A stretch of DNA of 64,000 nucleotides from Blakeslea trispora (taxonomy: Eukaryota > Mucoromycota > Mucoromycetes > Mucorales > Choanephoraceae), in assembly GCA_025331445.1 (NCBI GenBank), contig JAIWNE010000011.1, forward strand, positions 455,537 through 519,536, written 5' to 3'. Positions within the stretch are counted from its first letter, which is position 1; every line of letters starts with the position of its first letter. The translations under genes were made by a program, and so were the position numbers. Positions 23,540 through 34,858 of this stretch are shown in pieces. Under the pieces are notes generated by a model. The model did no database searches and was not told where the DNA came from. It saw only the letters and a list, made by a program, of their open reading frames with translations.

Positions 23540-24385
23540 ATGGTGAAAGTGGTCACTGTTGGCATTGGGTGAATAGAGAGAGAGAGAGAGAAAATCAAGC
23601 CACTTTTCTGTATACTTATTCCCAATGATTTAGGGGACCTTCGTGTTCAGGGAAAACTGTAAGATAATGACCTATTAGCTTGAGTATATATTCATTGTCC
23701 CCTTAGACAGCAACCCGTATTCTTAGACAGATATTGACTCATTCAGTGGTTGTTTATCAAGATGATTTCTATAAGGTAACAATAGAGAAAAACTTGCGTT
23801 ATCCATGGCTCATGCCTCTCTTCTTATAAGCCTGAAGAGGAGGTACCCCTTCATCCAGAAACACAGTATGGTAACTGGGACTGTCCTGAATCAGTTGACT
23901 TTGATCGATTTGCAGCTATGATTGAGCATGTATGTTCTCATCAAGGCTGTCTACCTAAAGGATACGATTCAAATGAAGAAAACAATACCCATGATGGCTC
24001 ATCCCTTGTGAGTGAAGCAACACTAGCCAGCATAAGGAACTTATTAGCACCCTTTATTGAGGATTATGTATTTGTGTTTGTGGATGGATTTATGCTTTAC
24101 TATGATGACAAAGTAGCCAATCAGCTTGACCTTAAATTTCAGTTTACCTCAAGCTATGAGATACTGAAAGCAAGACGAGATAAGAGACAAGGCTATCATA
24201 CCATGGAAGGCTATTGGGTTGATCCTCCAGGCTATTTCGACAAAGTAGTCTGGCCTGAGCACCTTCGCCTCAGTGCTTATTATCAGCAAGCAATTGAAGG
24301 CTTGCACCAGATGGATACAGCTCAATTGTCTATTGATCAGACTGTCTTGAAAGTAGCCCAAATCATTCAAGACAGACTCTCTTAA
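23540..24385 (+). CDS. NRK1: Nicotinamide riboside kinase
   Basis: Four exons, 23540-23568, 23634-23658 (only 25 nt), 23707-23775 and 23831-24385, give 225 residues. The splices build the P-loop: VGIGGPSCSGKTTATRIL is assembled from three exons. It is followed by VVVYQDDFYKPEEEVPLHP and NWDCPESVDFDRF, the uridine-kinase-like NRK signature. The lid region has TSSYEILKARRDKRQGYHT and WVDPPGYFDKVVWPEH. NRK1 phosphorylates nicotinamide riboside to NMN in NAD+ salvage. Length is slightly above the human enzyme (199). The gene converges on the PPR gene with only 68 bp between them, so their 3' ends must overlap or nearly so. Confidence 0.92.
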
Positions 24386-24453
24386 CTACTATATCGAATA
24401 TAGAGTATTGCTTCCTTTGATTTATTAATAAAATATACATTACATACTTTTTT

Positions 24454-25851
24454 CTATGTTTTGCTCTCAGTCACAATCTTGTTTAATCGTTCAAGTAATT
24501 CAACACTTGGTTCTATTTTAGACGGACTATTGTTGGTTAACAACAGGCGTTGCCGAGCAAGTGTTGCTACTGTATTCGATTCTATGGCAACTAATTTAGA
24601 CTCGGCTGTATCTTGACTGAGAGCTACAAAGGCCTCTAAGCCTGACTTTGTGTCTCCTAGGTCAAGAAAAGCAGATACAAGGGTATACATGGTTTCTGAA
24701 TTCGGCTTGACTTGACTGTCTTTCATATGCTGATATATGCGCTTTAACATCCTCAGTTGGTTTTTGTTGTGATGATGCTGAAATGAAGCAAAAAGGGTGT
24801 TGTAGATGGATGCAATAGGCGCCACACGATGTTGTGGTTGCATCAGAAATAGCAGACGAACAGCATCTGGCCGCCTCTTGTCCTGAATCAACAGATCAAT
24901 ACAGACTCGAAAACTTTCAGCATTGACTCGAGGTATATGATGTAGTGCGTGTCTGATAGGTGCTCTTAGCATCTTTCGAAACAAGGCATACGCTTTATCT
25001 CGCTGTCCATGAACTCCATAGACTGACATGAGCACGTTCCAGATCACTGTATTATGCAGTCTTTTCTGTTTGATGTCCTTCAACATATAGTCAATGCCAT
25101 TCAAATCGTCCATCTTACTCATAGCATGCAGCAGTGTAGCGTACGTGTATTCATCAGGCTGAATGCCGCGTGAAACCATGTCATGATATAGTTTCTGTGC
25201 TGTTCGTAAATCCGATAATTCTGCAGCAATATGAATCAATGAATTAAACGTAGTCAAGCATGGTGCCACAGGTTCTTGAGGCAACTCTTGACCTGTTCGT
25301 TCATCCACCCAGCTCGATCGTTGCATCAGGTCAAACACGTCTAGTGCATCTAGCAAGTGATGTGTATGTAACTGAGGTACTGATTTCCCCCCTACCCAAT
25401 GGATCAAGGCGTTGTACTCGCTCAATCGCAAACTATAACCTCGGCGACGTCTGTCTTCCACAATAGCCAAGAGTCGGTGGAGGTTCTTTGAGCAACCACG
25501 CGATCGAGCAGTGTAGGTAAAGATCTGGTGGTAATTTCGTTTACTGATATGAGATAGTAAGTCATTATTATAGAGGTAGGTATACAAGGGCCATATGCGA
25601 TCAATATCTTGTGTGGCAAGTGCACGATAGAAATTGGCCAACAGACTCGCTCTGCTCTTTATGTGATCTATTGTGGTTGTTGTTGTGGTTGGTAAAGCGA
25701 CAGAGGAAGATAGTCGGGAATGACGAAAAGGTGAATGAAAGGAACGGGGTGACAGGAAGGATGGTAGTGGCAGTGTACTTTTCGAGATCACGCAATATTT
25801 ACAGGTTGTCTTTGAAGGTGCTGCACATAATCGCTGCCAAAACCTTTGCAT
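24454..25851 (-). CDS. Pentatricopeptide-repeat (PPR) protein, probably mitochondrial
   Basis: Single exon of 465 residues. The N-terminus is rich in Arg/Ser with few acidic residues (MQRFWQRLCAAPSKTTCKY; RSFHSPFRHSRLSSSV), as expected of a mitochondrial presequence. PPR units follow; the clearest is TTFNSLIHIAAELSDLRTAQ with KLYHDMVSRGIQPDEYTYAT, then VIWNVLMSVYGVHGQRDKAY and IYNTLFASFQHHHNKNQLRM. Such proteins bind organelle RNAs for processing, stability or translation; the target is unknown. It is transcribed away from the nucleotidyltransferase-like gene's 3' end, which lies 466 bp upstream. Confidence 0.88.
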   Translation of the reverse strand: MQRFWQRLCAAPSKTTCKYCVISKSTLPLPSFLSPRSFHSPFRHSRLSSSVALPTTTTTTIDHIKSRASLLANFYRALATQDIDRIWPLYTYLYNNDLLSHISKRNYHQIFTYTARSRGCSKNLHRLLAIVEDRRRRGYSLRLSEYNALIHWVGGKSVPQLHTHHLLDALDVFDLMQRSSWVDERTGQELPQEPVAPCLTTFNSLIHIAAELSDLRTAQKLYHDMVSRGIQPDEYTYATLLHAMSKMDDLNGIDYMLKDIKQKRLHNTVIWNVLMSVYGVHGQRDKAYALFRKMLRAPIRHALHHIPRVNAESFRVCIDLLIQDKRRPDAVRLLFLMQPQHRVAPIASIYNTLFASFQHHHNKNQLRMLKRIYQHMKDSQVKPNSETMYTLVSAFLDLGDTKSGLEAFVALSQDTAESKLVAIESNTVATLARQRLLLTNNSPSKIEPSVELLERLNKIVTESKT

Positions 25852-26317
25852 GGTGCAATACCGAATATTGTATTCTTAAAAAAAAAAAGTAGCAGCAATA
25901 GCAATAGTAGTGTAATATTCACAATAGAAAAAAAAAAATAAGCTGAATATCTTTTTTTTTTAACAAGTAGCTTTCATTTGATCACTTCAAAAGAAAAGGA
26001 GCAACAATCAAAAATCTTTTGATTGGCTGAGAAATGATGACGTCCATTCAAAGGATATGCGATGCTACTCCTTTACATCTCCATGGAGTGCTCTAAGGAT
26101 GTCCATGTTGACACAATCAATAGAATAGACTCTCACATGGTGTTAGTCTTTTTCCTTTTGATCAAATGAAAAGCCTACAAGAAGTAAGGTAAACACAAGC
26201 TATGGAAGCTTCAGTCTAAAATTGCCTGTATTTATATATATGCGTGTGTGTATGTATAGATGTATGTATGTATTGTATTTACTATTGTGTTCGTTTGACA
26301 AGCTAATTTTCTTTTGA
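25852..26317. other. PPR promoter and TUT-like 3' flank
   Basis: Contains A-homopolymer runs just upstream of the PPR start and a TG/TA-rich microsatellite (about 26233-26277) just downstream of the nucleotidyltransferase-like stop codon. No gene is seen. Confidence 0.5.
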
Positions 26318-28352
26318 TTATGAATCATAAAGTTCTGCAATAAAGATTGTTTTTCCTTGAAACTCTAAGCTTGAGGGTATGATGATATCTTGAGCAGAAG
26401 GGTTGATGACAACAGTCAGTTGCTTTGTTGTGAAGTCTAAATCATGAACATCCCTCACACCACCATAAGCTGTAAATAGTTGCACTAATTCTTCACATAA
26501 ACATGCGGCATCTTTATCCTCTGGTATATTGTGTAAATCAATCACAGCAATTGTCTTGGCAGATGGCCATTTAGAGAGTCGAGGGATAGGTGAATAGTTT
26601 GACATAATCCTCTGTTCATCTGGATCCGGACTGAATTCTGCCACACGAGTGATATGTTCGAATGACTTGCCTTTACGTAGCATGCTAAATGTAGTTGTCA
26701 TGATAGAGCACATTTTGTCCAGCATAAAATCTTTTGGGCTGAATGATCCACTGTTTTAGTTTACTCATATGAATAACAAAAAAAAAAAAAAAGAAAAACT
26801 TACGCAATATTGATACCAGCTACAAAGGGATCCTCAATGACTAATGCTTGTTCTGTATACTCTTGTTTTCTAGGTGCCAAACCTCCAGCATATAATGAGA
26901 CAGCTTCACATTTGTAGTTGAAGACACGACCATAATAATACATAAAGTCAATCACCAATTCACCTAATGAGTTTTTATTGGCCGAGTGCCAATAAGGTAA
27001 CCCATCGGGTTCTCTTAGTCTTGCATACTTGAATGTCCTTTGTTGAGTATCATCATATTTGACACAATCATGGTATCTTGTGGCAATACCTCTCTTGGCA
27101 TTCTTCAGATAGACTGTATCCCAAAAGGGCTTTTTAGAGGCACAACTGTCTACATGACACTGATCCCTGATATTCGTGTCAAACAGATGCTGGAGATTAG
27201 GAATGACAGGTGGATTCAGCTGCTGTAGATAAGCTAATGCCATGATCACATAACCATAGGATCGCATACTACCTGTGACTACATAAACGCATGTGATGAA
27301 TATACGTTTATCTCCATGTTTGTATACACCCAACTTACGATCAATAATATTCCTGCTACGGACAAACTGTTTGATTGTATTGATGAAAGGAGTGACACGG
27401 GGATCCAATGCGAGATATTTATGAATCAATCGTGTGCTACGTGTGTAGATATGCTTGTTGAAATTGAATTCGACTTTGAGTGATGGTGTCTGAAGTCTGA
27501 AGGAATCAATATCCTTTTCGAAGGATAGCTTGTCTGTACTCCCACGGACCATATGTGATTTGATGGAATCAAAAGCATGCGGTTCTCCTTTGTCTTCTTC
27601 GTATGGGTTCTTGCGTCTATTGATTAAACGCTCCATATCCGGTGTGTCCATCTCAATATTGATATTAAGGTAGTCGAATTGATTTGTATTGTTCGGTAAA
27701 CCCAGTCCTTGGATAAGAGAGCTATTGAAAATACTTCAAAATTCGAGTCTTTTGTAGATCGAAAGGATCTCTCACTTACCCATAAGGTGTCAATTCAAAG
27801 TAATAACCAGGAAAGCTAACAGTGAACAAGCGCCCCAAATCATTCACTTGTTGTTGAACTAGGTCCGGTGGCATTCGGATCACCTTTTGAGAGAAGAGAG
27901 TGGTAAACTAACTGTGAGTGAGGAAAGAGGGAAAAAGCTTCTTATGAAATCATAAAGGGGGAGGAGCTTACAGTATGGTTATCGTGTAGTTCACTTGAAA
28001 GACGCTCAGTGTTTATCTGAGACGCACTCACTTCTTTATTGGTCACATAATATATATAAAGACACATACTGTTATCCATAGGTGGAATACGCAGTTCTCT
28101 TCCAGCTTCAGCCATATCTTGTTTGAGCTTGAGATAGTTCACTCTCTCGAGTAGCAAGCGTCCACTGATTAGGATCTCTGGAAATGAATGGCCTGATGTC
28201 GAAGTGAATGACTGTACCATCACTTCTGGAACTACATAAGGATCCTTTGGATCTCGATCGCGTGTGACATCATAAATCTTCAAGTAGTAAATAGCCTCAT
28301 TGACTGCTAGCTGTGTTATAGGTGGCCTGTTGTTTGACCTGTTGTTTGGCAT
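26318..28352 (-). CDS. Cid1/TUT-like nucleotidyltransferase fold protein, apparently catalytically dead
   Basis: Exons 28352-27972, 27883-27780, 27721-27330, 27272-26804 and 26750-26318 give 592 residues. An uncharacterised N-terminal domain (about 1-145) precedes a Pol-beta-like core with the GS motif PYGSLIQGLGLPNN. The PAP-associated region is clear: STRLIHKYLALDPRV, GSMRSYGYVIMALAYLQQ, NPPVIPNLQ, NSLGELVIDFMYYYG and VIEDPFVAGINIA. In Cid1 the core reads S-D-M-D-L then C-D-I-x-F-N; here the equivalents are DYLNI and VEFNFN, so the metal-binding aspartates appear to be Tyr, Asn and Glu. The C-terminal 90 residues could form an RRM-like fold (TIAVIDLHNI ... KTIFIAELYD). The intron at 27273-27329 has no stop, but removing it restores the family's spacing. 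Confidence 0.8.
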
Positions 28353-29305
28353 GGTTATGTAGGCACTAACAATGTACAGAACAAAAAGAAAATTGATTGT
28401 ATTTTTTTTTTAAAAAAAAAAAGAAGGGTAAATCCATCATAAATTATAGCCTCAAATAGGAAGGAGGACTGCTTAAACTTCCTTTCATTATGTTCCATAG
28501 ATAGACAGCTTGAATTGACAGCTCGGCAATTGTGTCTTATTCTTTACATTTTGGTTAGCTATCTTCAATAAGCACATTGTTTCTTGACACAAAAAAAGAA
28601 ATGCAGAAGCTCTATCCCCCTCTTCCCTTCTTCGAAAGAGAGGTTGGACTGTATTTTAGATTGATTTGTCTATGAAGCTATGGTATTGCTTCATTAGCCA
28701 CTCTTTCCTATCTGACGGCATCAACTTGAGCCTCAAGAAAAAGAAACCCCAGATCAGTTCGAGCAATAGCACATAAGGACTCGGCTGTATCATGTTTGTT
28801 TTCGAGAGATTGTCAGTTGTCTTGTAGTATTGGGAAGGTACTCCGAGATACTTAATAAGATAGTGACTTGGTTGTAACAACATGTCATTCGTTCTGCTGA
28901 TTTGTTTCCGATCAAAGCTGACAAGATTGTAAAAAGCAGACTATGTGTGTTTTCTTAATGATAGTGGCTATCAAGCAAGCCTAATCTCTCATTCTCTGTA
29001 CATCTAACCTACAATGTAGTACTAATCTCCTAATATAGGGAACAAATATAAAGCCCTGTTTTTCTGGTAGTCATTTAATATTGGGAAAGTGCCGATTTCA
29101 ATAGGCTTGAAGTCCCGTTGATTCCGAATTGTTTATGACGTACCTTTTTCTGATATCTTTTCGTTTCTCTATTAACAGTGACTTGGTTCTTCTTGACGTT
29201 CGTCTGTCTCATATGTATCTATCTGCTAAGCTCCAATTCCAATTTTCAATAGAAATGTACAAAGTAGAAGAGGGGGTGTTGGTATACGGGTTCATTTATT
29301 TAGTT
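28353..29305. other. Intergenic with one unassigned minus-strand frame
   Basis: AT-rich apart from a 75-codon minus-strand frame at 28656-28883 (LIKYLGVPSQYYKTTDNLSK; YVLLLELIWGFFFLRLKL). Its composition is protein-like, but no start context, partner exon or family was recognised. It could be a decayed transposon or gene fragment. The rest shows nothing. Confidence 0.35.
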
Positions 29306-30546
29306 TTAAGCAACTTCCAAGACAGAAGAAAGTCCAACTAAAAAGATGCCTAAAAAGAAGAAAGCTACCACATAGCGCTGATTTTTATCCGCACGAATAG
29401 CCTGAGGTAACATACTCTAAAATCGGTTTTTAGATGTAAAGGCAGAAAAACATAAATGATATGTACTTTACCTGAATTGTGATTAAAGACATCATACCAC
29501 TAACACAGCCAAAGACAATACCAAACAAAAGATCTTCACCTTGTTGTGTAATATTTTTGATCAAAAAGAGGCCAATCAATGCGCCTATAGGTTGCGATAA
29601 TCCACCAAGAATAGCTGCATATGTAAAGGCTGTTGCTCTTGATCGTGTAGCGTAATAAAGAGGCAAGGAAATCATGAATCCTTCAGTTAGGTTATGAATA
29701 GACATGGCAACACCAACACTAATGCCTAAAGCAGAAGAAGCTTGACTAGAGATAAACATAATCAATCCCTCTTTTATAGAGGTTTATCCAAGTCAGCTTT
29801 CTAAATGTCTAAATTCTTTTTTTTTTAATATTACCTGGAAATTTATGCACACAAATGGCAATGGCAGTCTGAATACCGATACTGTAATAATGTCCAGGAT
29901 CACTTTGCATGATTTGCTCTACAGATTCATGACTGTTGTGTCGATGCGCACTAGGTGATTCGCTTGAGATGTCCGAGCCTTCAGCTAGCCCATGATCGGA
30001 TTGATGAACATGTTCATCATGATGAAATCGGAAATGAGATTGATTTGATCGTACGCTACCGTATTCAATATCGCATGGATGACTGTTCTTTATTTTAGCT
30101 CGTTCGGGGTTGTTTGGAGCATGGTGATGGCAATCTTTTGAGGATTCGCCACAAGTATGAATAGCATCTGGCATGATAGCATGAATGACTCTTGTCAGTA
30201 TCACTGTAAAACAAGCGCCTCCAAAGAAACAGCCATAGGCTATGGCGTCATTTTTTAACTTGGCTTGAGCTTGAGGGAATAACATGCTGAGAGAAGAAAA
30301 CAATAAGACGCCTGAAGCTAAAGCCATAGAAGATGACATGAATGAACTGCTATCTAGCAATGGCTTGCGCGAGAATTTATCGACAAATACAATGGAAGCT
30401 ATTGTAACGATAAAATAAGACACAATTCATTCTACATACAGACTATATATATATATATATGTGTGTGTGTATTCCATACCTCCAGCAATACAAGCTGTAG
30501 AAGACAGTATGACACCTAACCATCCGCTTAAATTACTGCTAATCAT
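29306..30546 (-). CDS. ZIP-family zinc/metal transporter
   Basis: Exons 30546-30480, 30398-29835, 29770-29472 and 29416-29306 give 346 residues. Membrane segments include SSFMSSSMALASGVLLFSSL, AYGCFFGGACFTVILTRVIH, FIVTIASIVFV-like first segments and a last LGIFLVGLSSVL. The third splice creates the ZIP signature ICVHKFPEGLIMF; the next helix has AMSIHNLTEGFMISLPLYYA. These His/Glu residues form the binuclear metal site of TM4-TM5. A cytosolic loop between them is His-rich (CHHHAPN; HFRFHHDEHVHQSDHG). The arrangement resembles yeast Zrt3-type vacuolar exporters, which release stored zinc, although a Golgi/ER role is possible. Intron 1 holds a (TA)n(TG)n run. Confidence 0.92.
30444..30471. repeat. 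(TA)n(TG)n microsatellite in ZIP intron 1
   Basis: A run of alternating TA followed by TG dinucleotides sits inside the first intron (30399-30479) of the ZIP gene. Simple repeat without inferred function. Confidence 0.8.
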
Positions 30547-30642
30547 TATTTAGAGAGGAATAGATGATAGAAAGTTAAGAAATAATGAAAAACCAAAAAA
30601 AGGAAAAAGAAATAGAGAATGACATGCATTTAAAATACACAA

Positions 30643-30677
30643 GAAATTTTTGTGACGGCGCCTCAACCAAAAATTTC
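30643..30677. promoter_or_regulatory. 10-bp inverted repeat upstream of ZIP gene
   Basis: GAAATTTTTG at 30643-30652 is the exact reverse complement of CAAAAATTTC at 30668-30677; the 15-bp spacer contains TGACGGCGCC. It lies about 100-130 bp upstream of the ZIP start codon. It could be a dimeric regulator site or a short cruciform; it does not match the yeast Zap1 element. Confidence 0.35.
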
Positions 30678-30699
30678 AAGTGTATGTTAGTGGCTCATT

Positions 30700-33049
30700 T
30701 TTAAGCTCACTCTATGCAGCCGTAAGCTAATTAACATGTTTATTTTTCGATAAAGAGGTTATCGTCTATAGTATTTTAGCTCAATACCAAAAAAAAGAAA
30801 TGAAATGAGGTAATTTATCACTAGGCGAAAGAATGAATTCTGTGCTGTTTTCATGTGAAGTATAGAGAGTCAGTTGAAGGAACTGGAGACCAGACTATGA
30901 TCAGCATCAGGGTTGGTGTCACAAACTCATGTGGTTGGAAAAAAATTCGATATTTAATATCCAAATATACCAGTCCTTCTTTGAGGAGGAGAAGGAGGGG
31001 GATAGATTTGATTGTTTAAGAATATGTAACAGCTGACTAATTCATCAGTTTCATTCACTGCATTTATAATTGATCAAGCACTTTATGGAAATAAAGCGAG
31101 TAGTTATATTCATGATAATATATGCTAATTTGTGAAAATTGGCATGGTTTCCTTTGTGAAATACATGCTGCCAATTTTCCCCAATTTAATGTCAAATAAC
31201 GAATTGTTGATTAAAAATTTTACTAAATTAAATGGAACGAAAAGAACATCATTGCTGGTCTTGAGGTCTTTAACACACAAGATAAATAATATGTGTAGAT
31301 AGAAAACAGGCATAGTAAGAGAATAGGCATTTAGATGCTCAAAGCATATTACAAGCTGCTCACTAGAGCAATTATAAATGATACTGAAGCCTCTAAAAGG
31401 TGTCTATTTTGATTGGGATGATTAGAGTGTGGCTTTGTTTTGCGAAAGGCTAAATTCTGCATGCACTATTTTTGAGGACTGTTGGATAGAACATGGGTTG
31501 AACGAAGAATCGAAAAGAGAGAAAAAGAACACCTAATGTGTTATAGAGCGAGTAGATAGATCTATTGATTTTTGTTGTGTAAATACCTTGTATTTGCTAA
31601 GAAGACAAAAGCCATTAAAGATGCGAATGATCAACCGTTGTTTATGCCTGAAAGTATCGATGACTGAAAATGGGGCTGCATTCAAGTATGTTCCACATCC
31701 AATGTTTATTATTCATTTCTTTCTTTCTTTTTCTGATGTGCATTTTCTCTTTGATTCTTACAAAAGATGTTTCATTTTATCATGCATTTTATCGCATATA
31801 CACTCTCTCTTTCTTTTTTAACCTTCAGACAGTCTCTAAACAAAGGATGTGCTGTGTTCTCTGATGAAGTTGTCTGAAAAAAGAAAAATTGTTACTCAAT
31901 GCTTTAAATTGTTAACTCTTCCTTTTAGAGATGAATGAGAGCCCTTACTTTATCGATATAAAAAACAGAGCTTGGCTTATGGTTATGGGATGTGCTATAG
32001 GTAGCAGTAATTAGCTGCTGCTGAAAAGCAGGTGGATAATCCTTACGTTTGCTACAAGACTTAACTCAGACATGCTGAAGTTACGCTTTAGCTTTCCAGA
32101 TATAAACTGATACTGTTTCTGTACGAATCTGTGTTCACCTGTTTTCCAGCTTTTGAAAGGGAGCAGAGCCCTATCATTACATTTCTTACCATTAAAACTT
32201 TTTTGCCAAACAAGCGAAAAGCAAAGTCTAATACAGCTATCATCATTACAATGACTAAATATTAATCTTATAAGCCTTTATTGGACAACCAAAAGAAACA
32301 TTACATGCTGTCGTTTCACAAGTCTACTTTCTATAATAAATCCGGTTGGATCATATTTTCAAGCATACCTCTCTTTCTCTTAAGTACATGGCTTCATCTT
32401 AATTATTTAAAGAAATGAGCTCAAGGCCCCTTTTTTTTTTAGAATATAAAATACGTTCCTAAAGACAGCCTAACAAAGAAATAAGCACAAAAGGTATTAG
32501 CCAGCAATAGGTCTCTAACTCTGTATTTCTTTTTAACAAATCTAGCCCTGAGGAACAAGAGTACTAAAACAAATATAGGCAAGCGAAATTCCTGAAGTCT
32601 GTCTCCTCTTAGTTTCGGTGACCGTTTATAGCTTGCTATTGACTTGGGAAAATTAAAGAAACCTCTAGAACTTTATCTTGAGAATTGAACAAGATGAAAC
32701 AAAACATTACCTCTTCAAAAAGCATCAAGATGAAATGCAAAACCATGCTTCCCCTCTGTCATCACTTAGTCCGGAAAAAGGTCAAGGAATACTAAATCGA
32801 AAGGAAATAGCTTGAGGCTCAACCCATTGAACCAATCAATCGAATTGTAAACAAAAGATGAAGCATAAAACTCTTTTTTATTTACTTAAAAAGATATTCT
32901 CCATTTGGAAAGTCTTGAGCTTTTTATTGGACCGTAGAATTAGACGTGTAAATCCCGAGTTTTCATTTTTTTTTGCGTTACACTTGTATAAATGGAGTGA
33001 GCTTTTTTCTTTCTCTCTTGGCCTCTTTCCCTTTCTTAAGAAAAAAAAT
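30700..33049. other. Long gene-poor spacer
   Basis: About 2.3 kb, AT-rich. Short frames (31125-31313 minus; 31588-31864 plus) show no similarity that I recognise. No inverted repeats, RNA gene or transposase signature was found. A T-rich tract at 32965-33040 leads to the dehydrogenase start. Confidence 0.4.
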
Positions 33050-34319
33050 ATGTCTACTGCCTCGTCTAGTGAATTTACTATCCCTACTAAAGACACAGTC
33101 AATCTTGGTGTTTTATTAAAAAAGAAAGATGATCTTCAATTAGTTGAGATTCCTGTCCCTGAGCCATCTGCTGGGCAAGTTCAGGTTCAAGTGAAATGTA
33201 CAGGTATTTGTGGTTCTGACATTCACTTGTGGAAGCATGGTGAGATCGGCATCTTTCCCGTCACTCAACCTCAGTTACTTGGTCATGAAAGTGCTGGTAT
33301 TGTTACTGCTTTAGGGGAAGGTGTCACTTCTCTCCAAGTCGGTGATCGTGTAGCTATTGAAGCGTAAGTAGACTTTTTTTCTTATATCAAATATGAGCTA
33401 CCACAAGAAAGATAAAGTAAGAAGCAAGCACGAATTAAATGTATGATCCCTTTTTTTTCTTGGTAGTGGTATACCATGTTCTCTTTGTGACCAGTGCATG
33501 AATGGTAGATATCATTTATGCCCAGATGTGATTTTCAAATCAACTCCGCCTTATGATGGTTTGCTAGCAAGATACATTGTACATCCTGCTCGTTGGCTAC
33601 ACAAGATTCCTGCAAACATAACCTACGATGAAGGTGCTTTGTTGGAGCCACTTTCTGTTGCTATTGCTGCTATTGATCGAGTCCAAGCCAAATTTGGCAA
33701 ATCTCTTTTAATCACTGGTAGTGGTCCTATTGGTCTCTTAGTCTTGGCTGTCGCTAAAGCCACAGGTATTCATCCCATCGCCATCACAGATGTACAACAG
33801 AATCGTCTGGATTATGCCAAGAAGATGGGTGCTACTTATACATACAAGATCGATCCTTCCAAATCAGAATTAGAAACAGTAAAGGATATCCGTCAACTCT
33901 TTGGTGGCGAAGGAGCCGAGTCTGTACTTGAATGTACTGGTATTGAAAGTTCATTCAGAACAGCCATTATGGCTACACGCGATGCTGGTGTTTGTTGTCT
34001 TGTTGGTGTAGGAAAGAACGATCAAACAATTCCTGTGAACAACTTTGCTATGCGTGAAGTAGATATTCGAGTCTCTTTAGGTAACCTTATCATCTTTCTA
34101 CCTCTTTTTTTATTGACTCTTTTTTTTATTGACTCTTTTTTTTGGGAACATATTAGATACCATCACACCTACCCTCGAGCTATTGCTTTGTTATCGAGTG
34201 GAATTTTGGACATCAAGCATATGATTACGCACAAGTTCGATTTCTCTGACGCTCTCAAAGCCTTTGAAACTGTCGCTGACCGGGATTCAGGTGCTTTGAA
34301 GGTTCAAATCACAAACTAA
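33050..34319 (+). CDS. Zinc-dependent polyol (sorbitol/xylitol-type) dehydrogenase
   Basis: Exons 33050-33363 and 33467-34319. MDR superfamily enzyme that oxidises a polyol to a ketose with NAD+. The catalytic-zinc region is CTGICGSDIHLWKHG with GHESAG. The structural zinc cysteines PCSLCDQCMNGRYHLC follow the first splice. The Rossmann motif is ITGSGPIGLLVLAVAKATG, and the end is FETVADRDSGALKVQITN. The homology is interrupted between VDIRVSL and RYHHTYPRAIALLSSG by 75 nt (about 34080-34154) that read open as a hydrophobic 25-residue insert. The GT-AG intron visible there (34081-34156) is 76 nt and would shift the frame. With the insert the protein is 388 residues; without it 363, the normal size. 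Which transcript is real cannot be told. Confidence 0.85.
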
Positions 34320-34858
34320 AAAAAAAAGTGGACGAATTGCAATTTCAGCAATTGTTTGTAGATAAATAATAAAAAGAGTGTTAAAGAAATATCTATTGAG
34401 CCTTTCTAGACTTATGCGATGGAAATAGTGTTTACAAAAGCCAGTTAATCTTGTGTACGTAGATTTAAGGTATAATCTATACTTTTACTATATCGTCTTT
34501 CCTTAAAACGAACTCAAGCAAGAACGAGTATTGCATGATAAAATGTGCATAAGAAGCATCTCAAGCAGACTAGTCTTTCGAAACCATCGCATAAATAATT
34601 CTTCTGGATGTGTAAAAGGATATAAATACACTGCTTAAAACAAAAAAGCGGAAAGGTCGCACAAAAATTTGGGATCTTGAAATTGAAACAACTTCTTGTT
34701 TTTGCGATTAATGCTTTTATGTGTTTTTTATTTAGTTGATTCAAATAAACCGAATTTGTCAGGCAAGTTTTTGTGATATAGCAGTTTTGATAAAATCTAA
34801 AGTATTTTCTTTTCTTCTTCTCTCTTTGTCGCCATCTCTCAATCATTCATATATCCTC
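34320..34858. other. 3' flank and spacer
   Basis: AT-rich sequence after the dehydrogenase stop codon. A 110-codon minus-strand frame (34514-34846) is Lys/Phe/Cys-rich without family resemblance and is judged fortuitous. Nothing else is seen. Confidence 0.4.
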
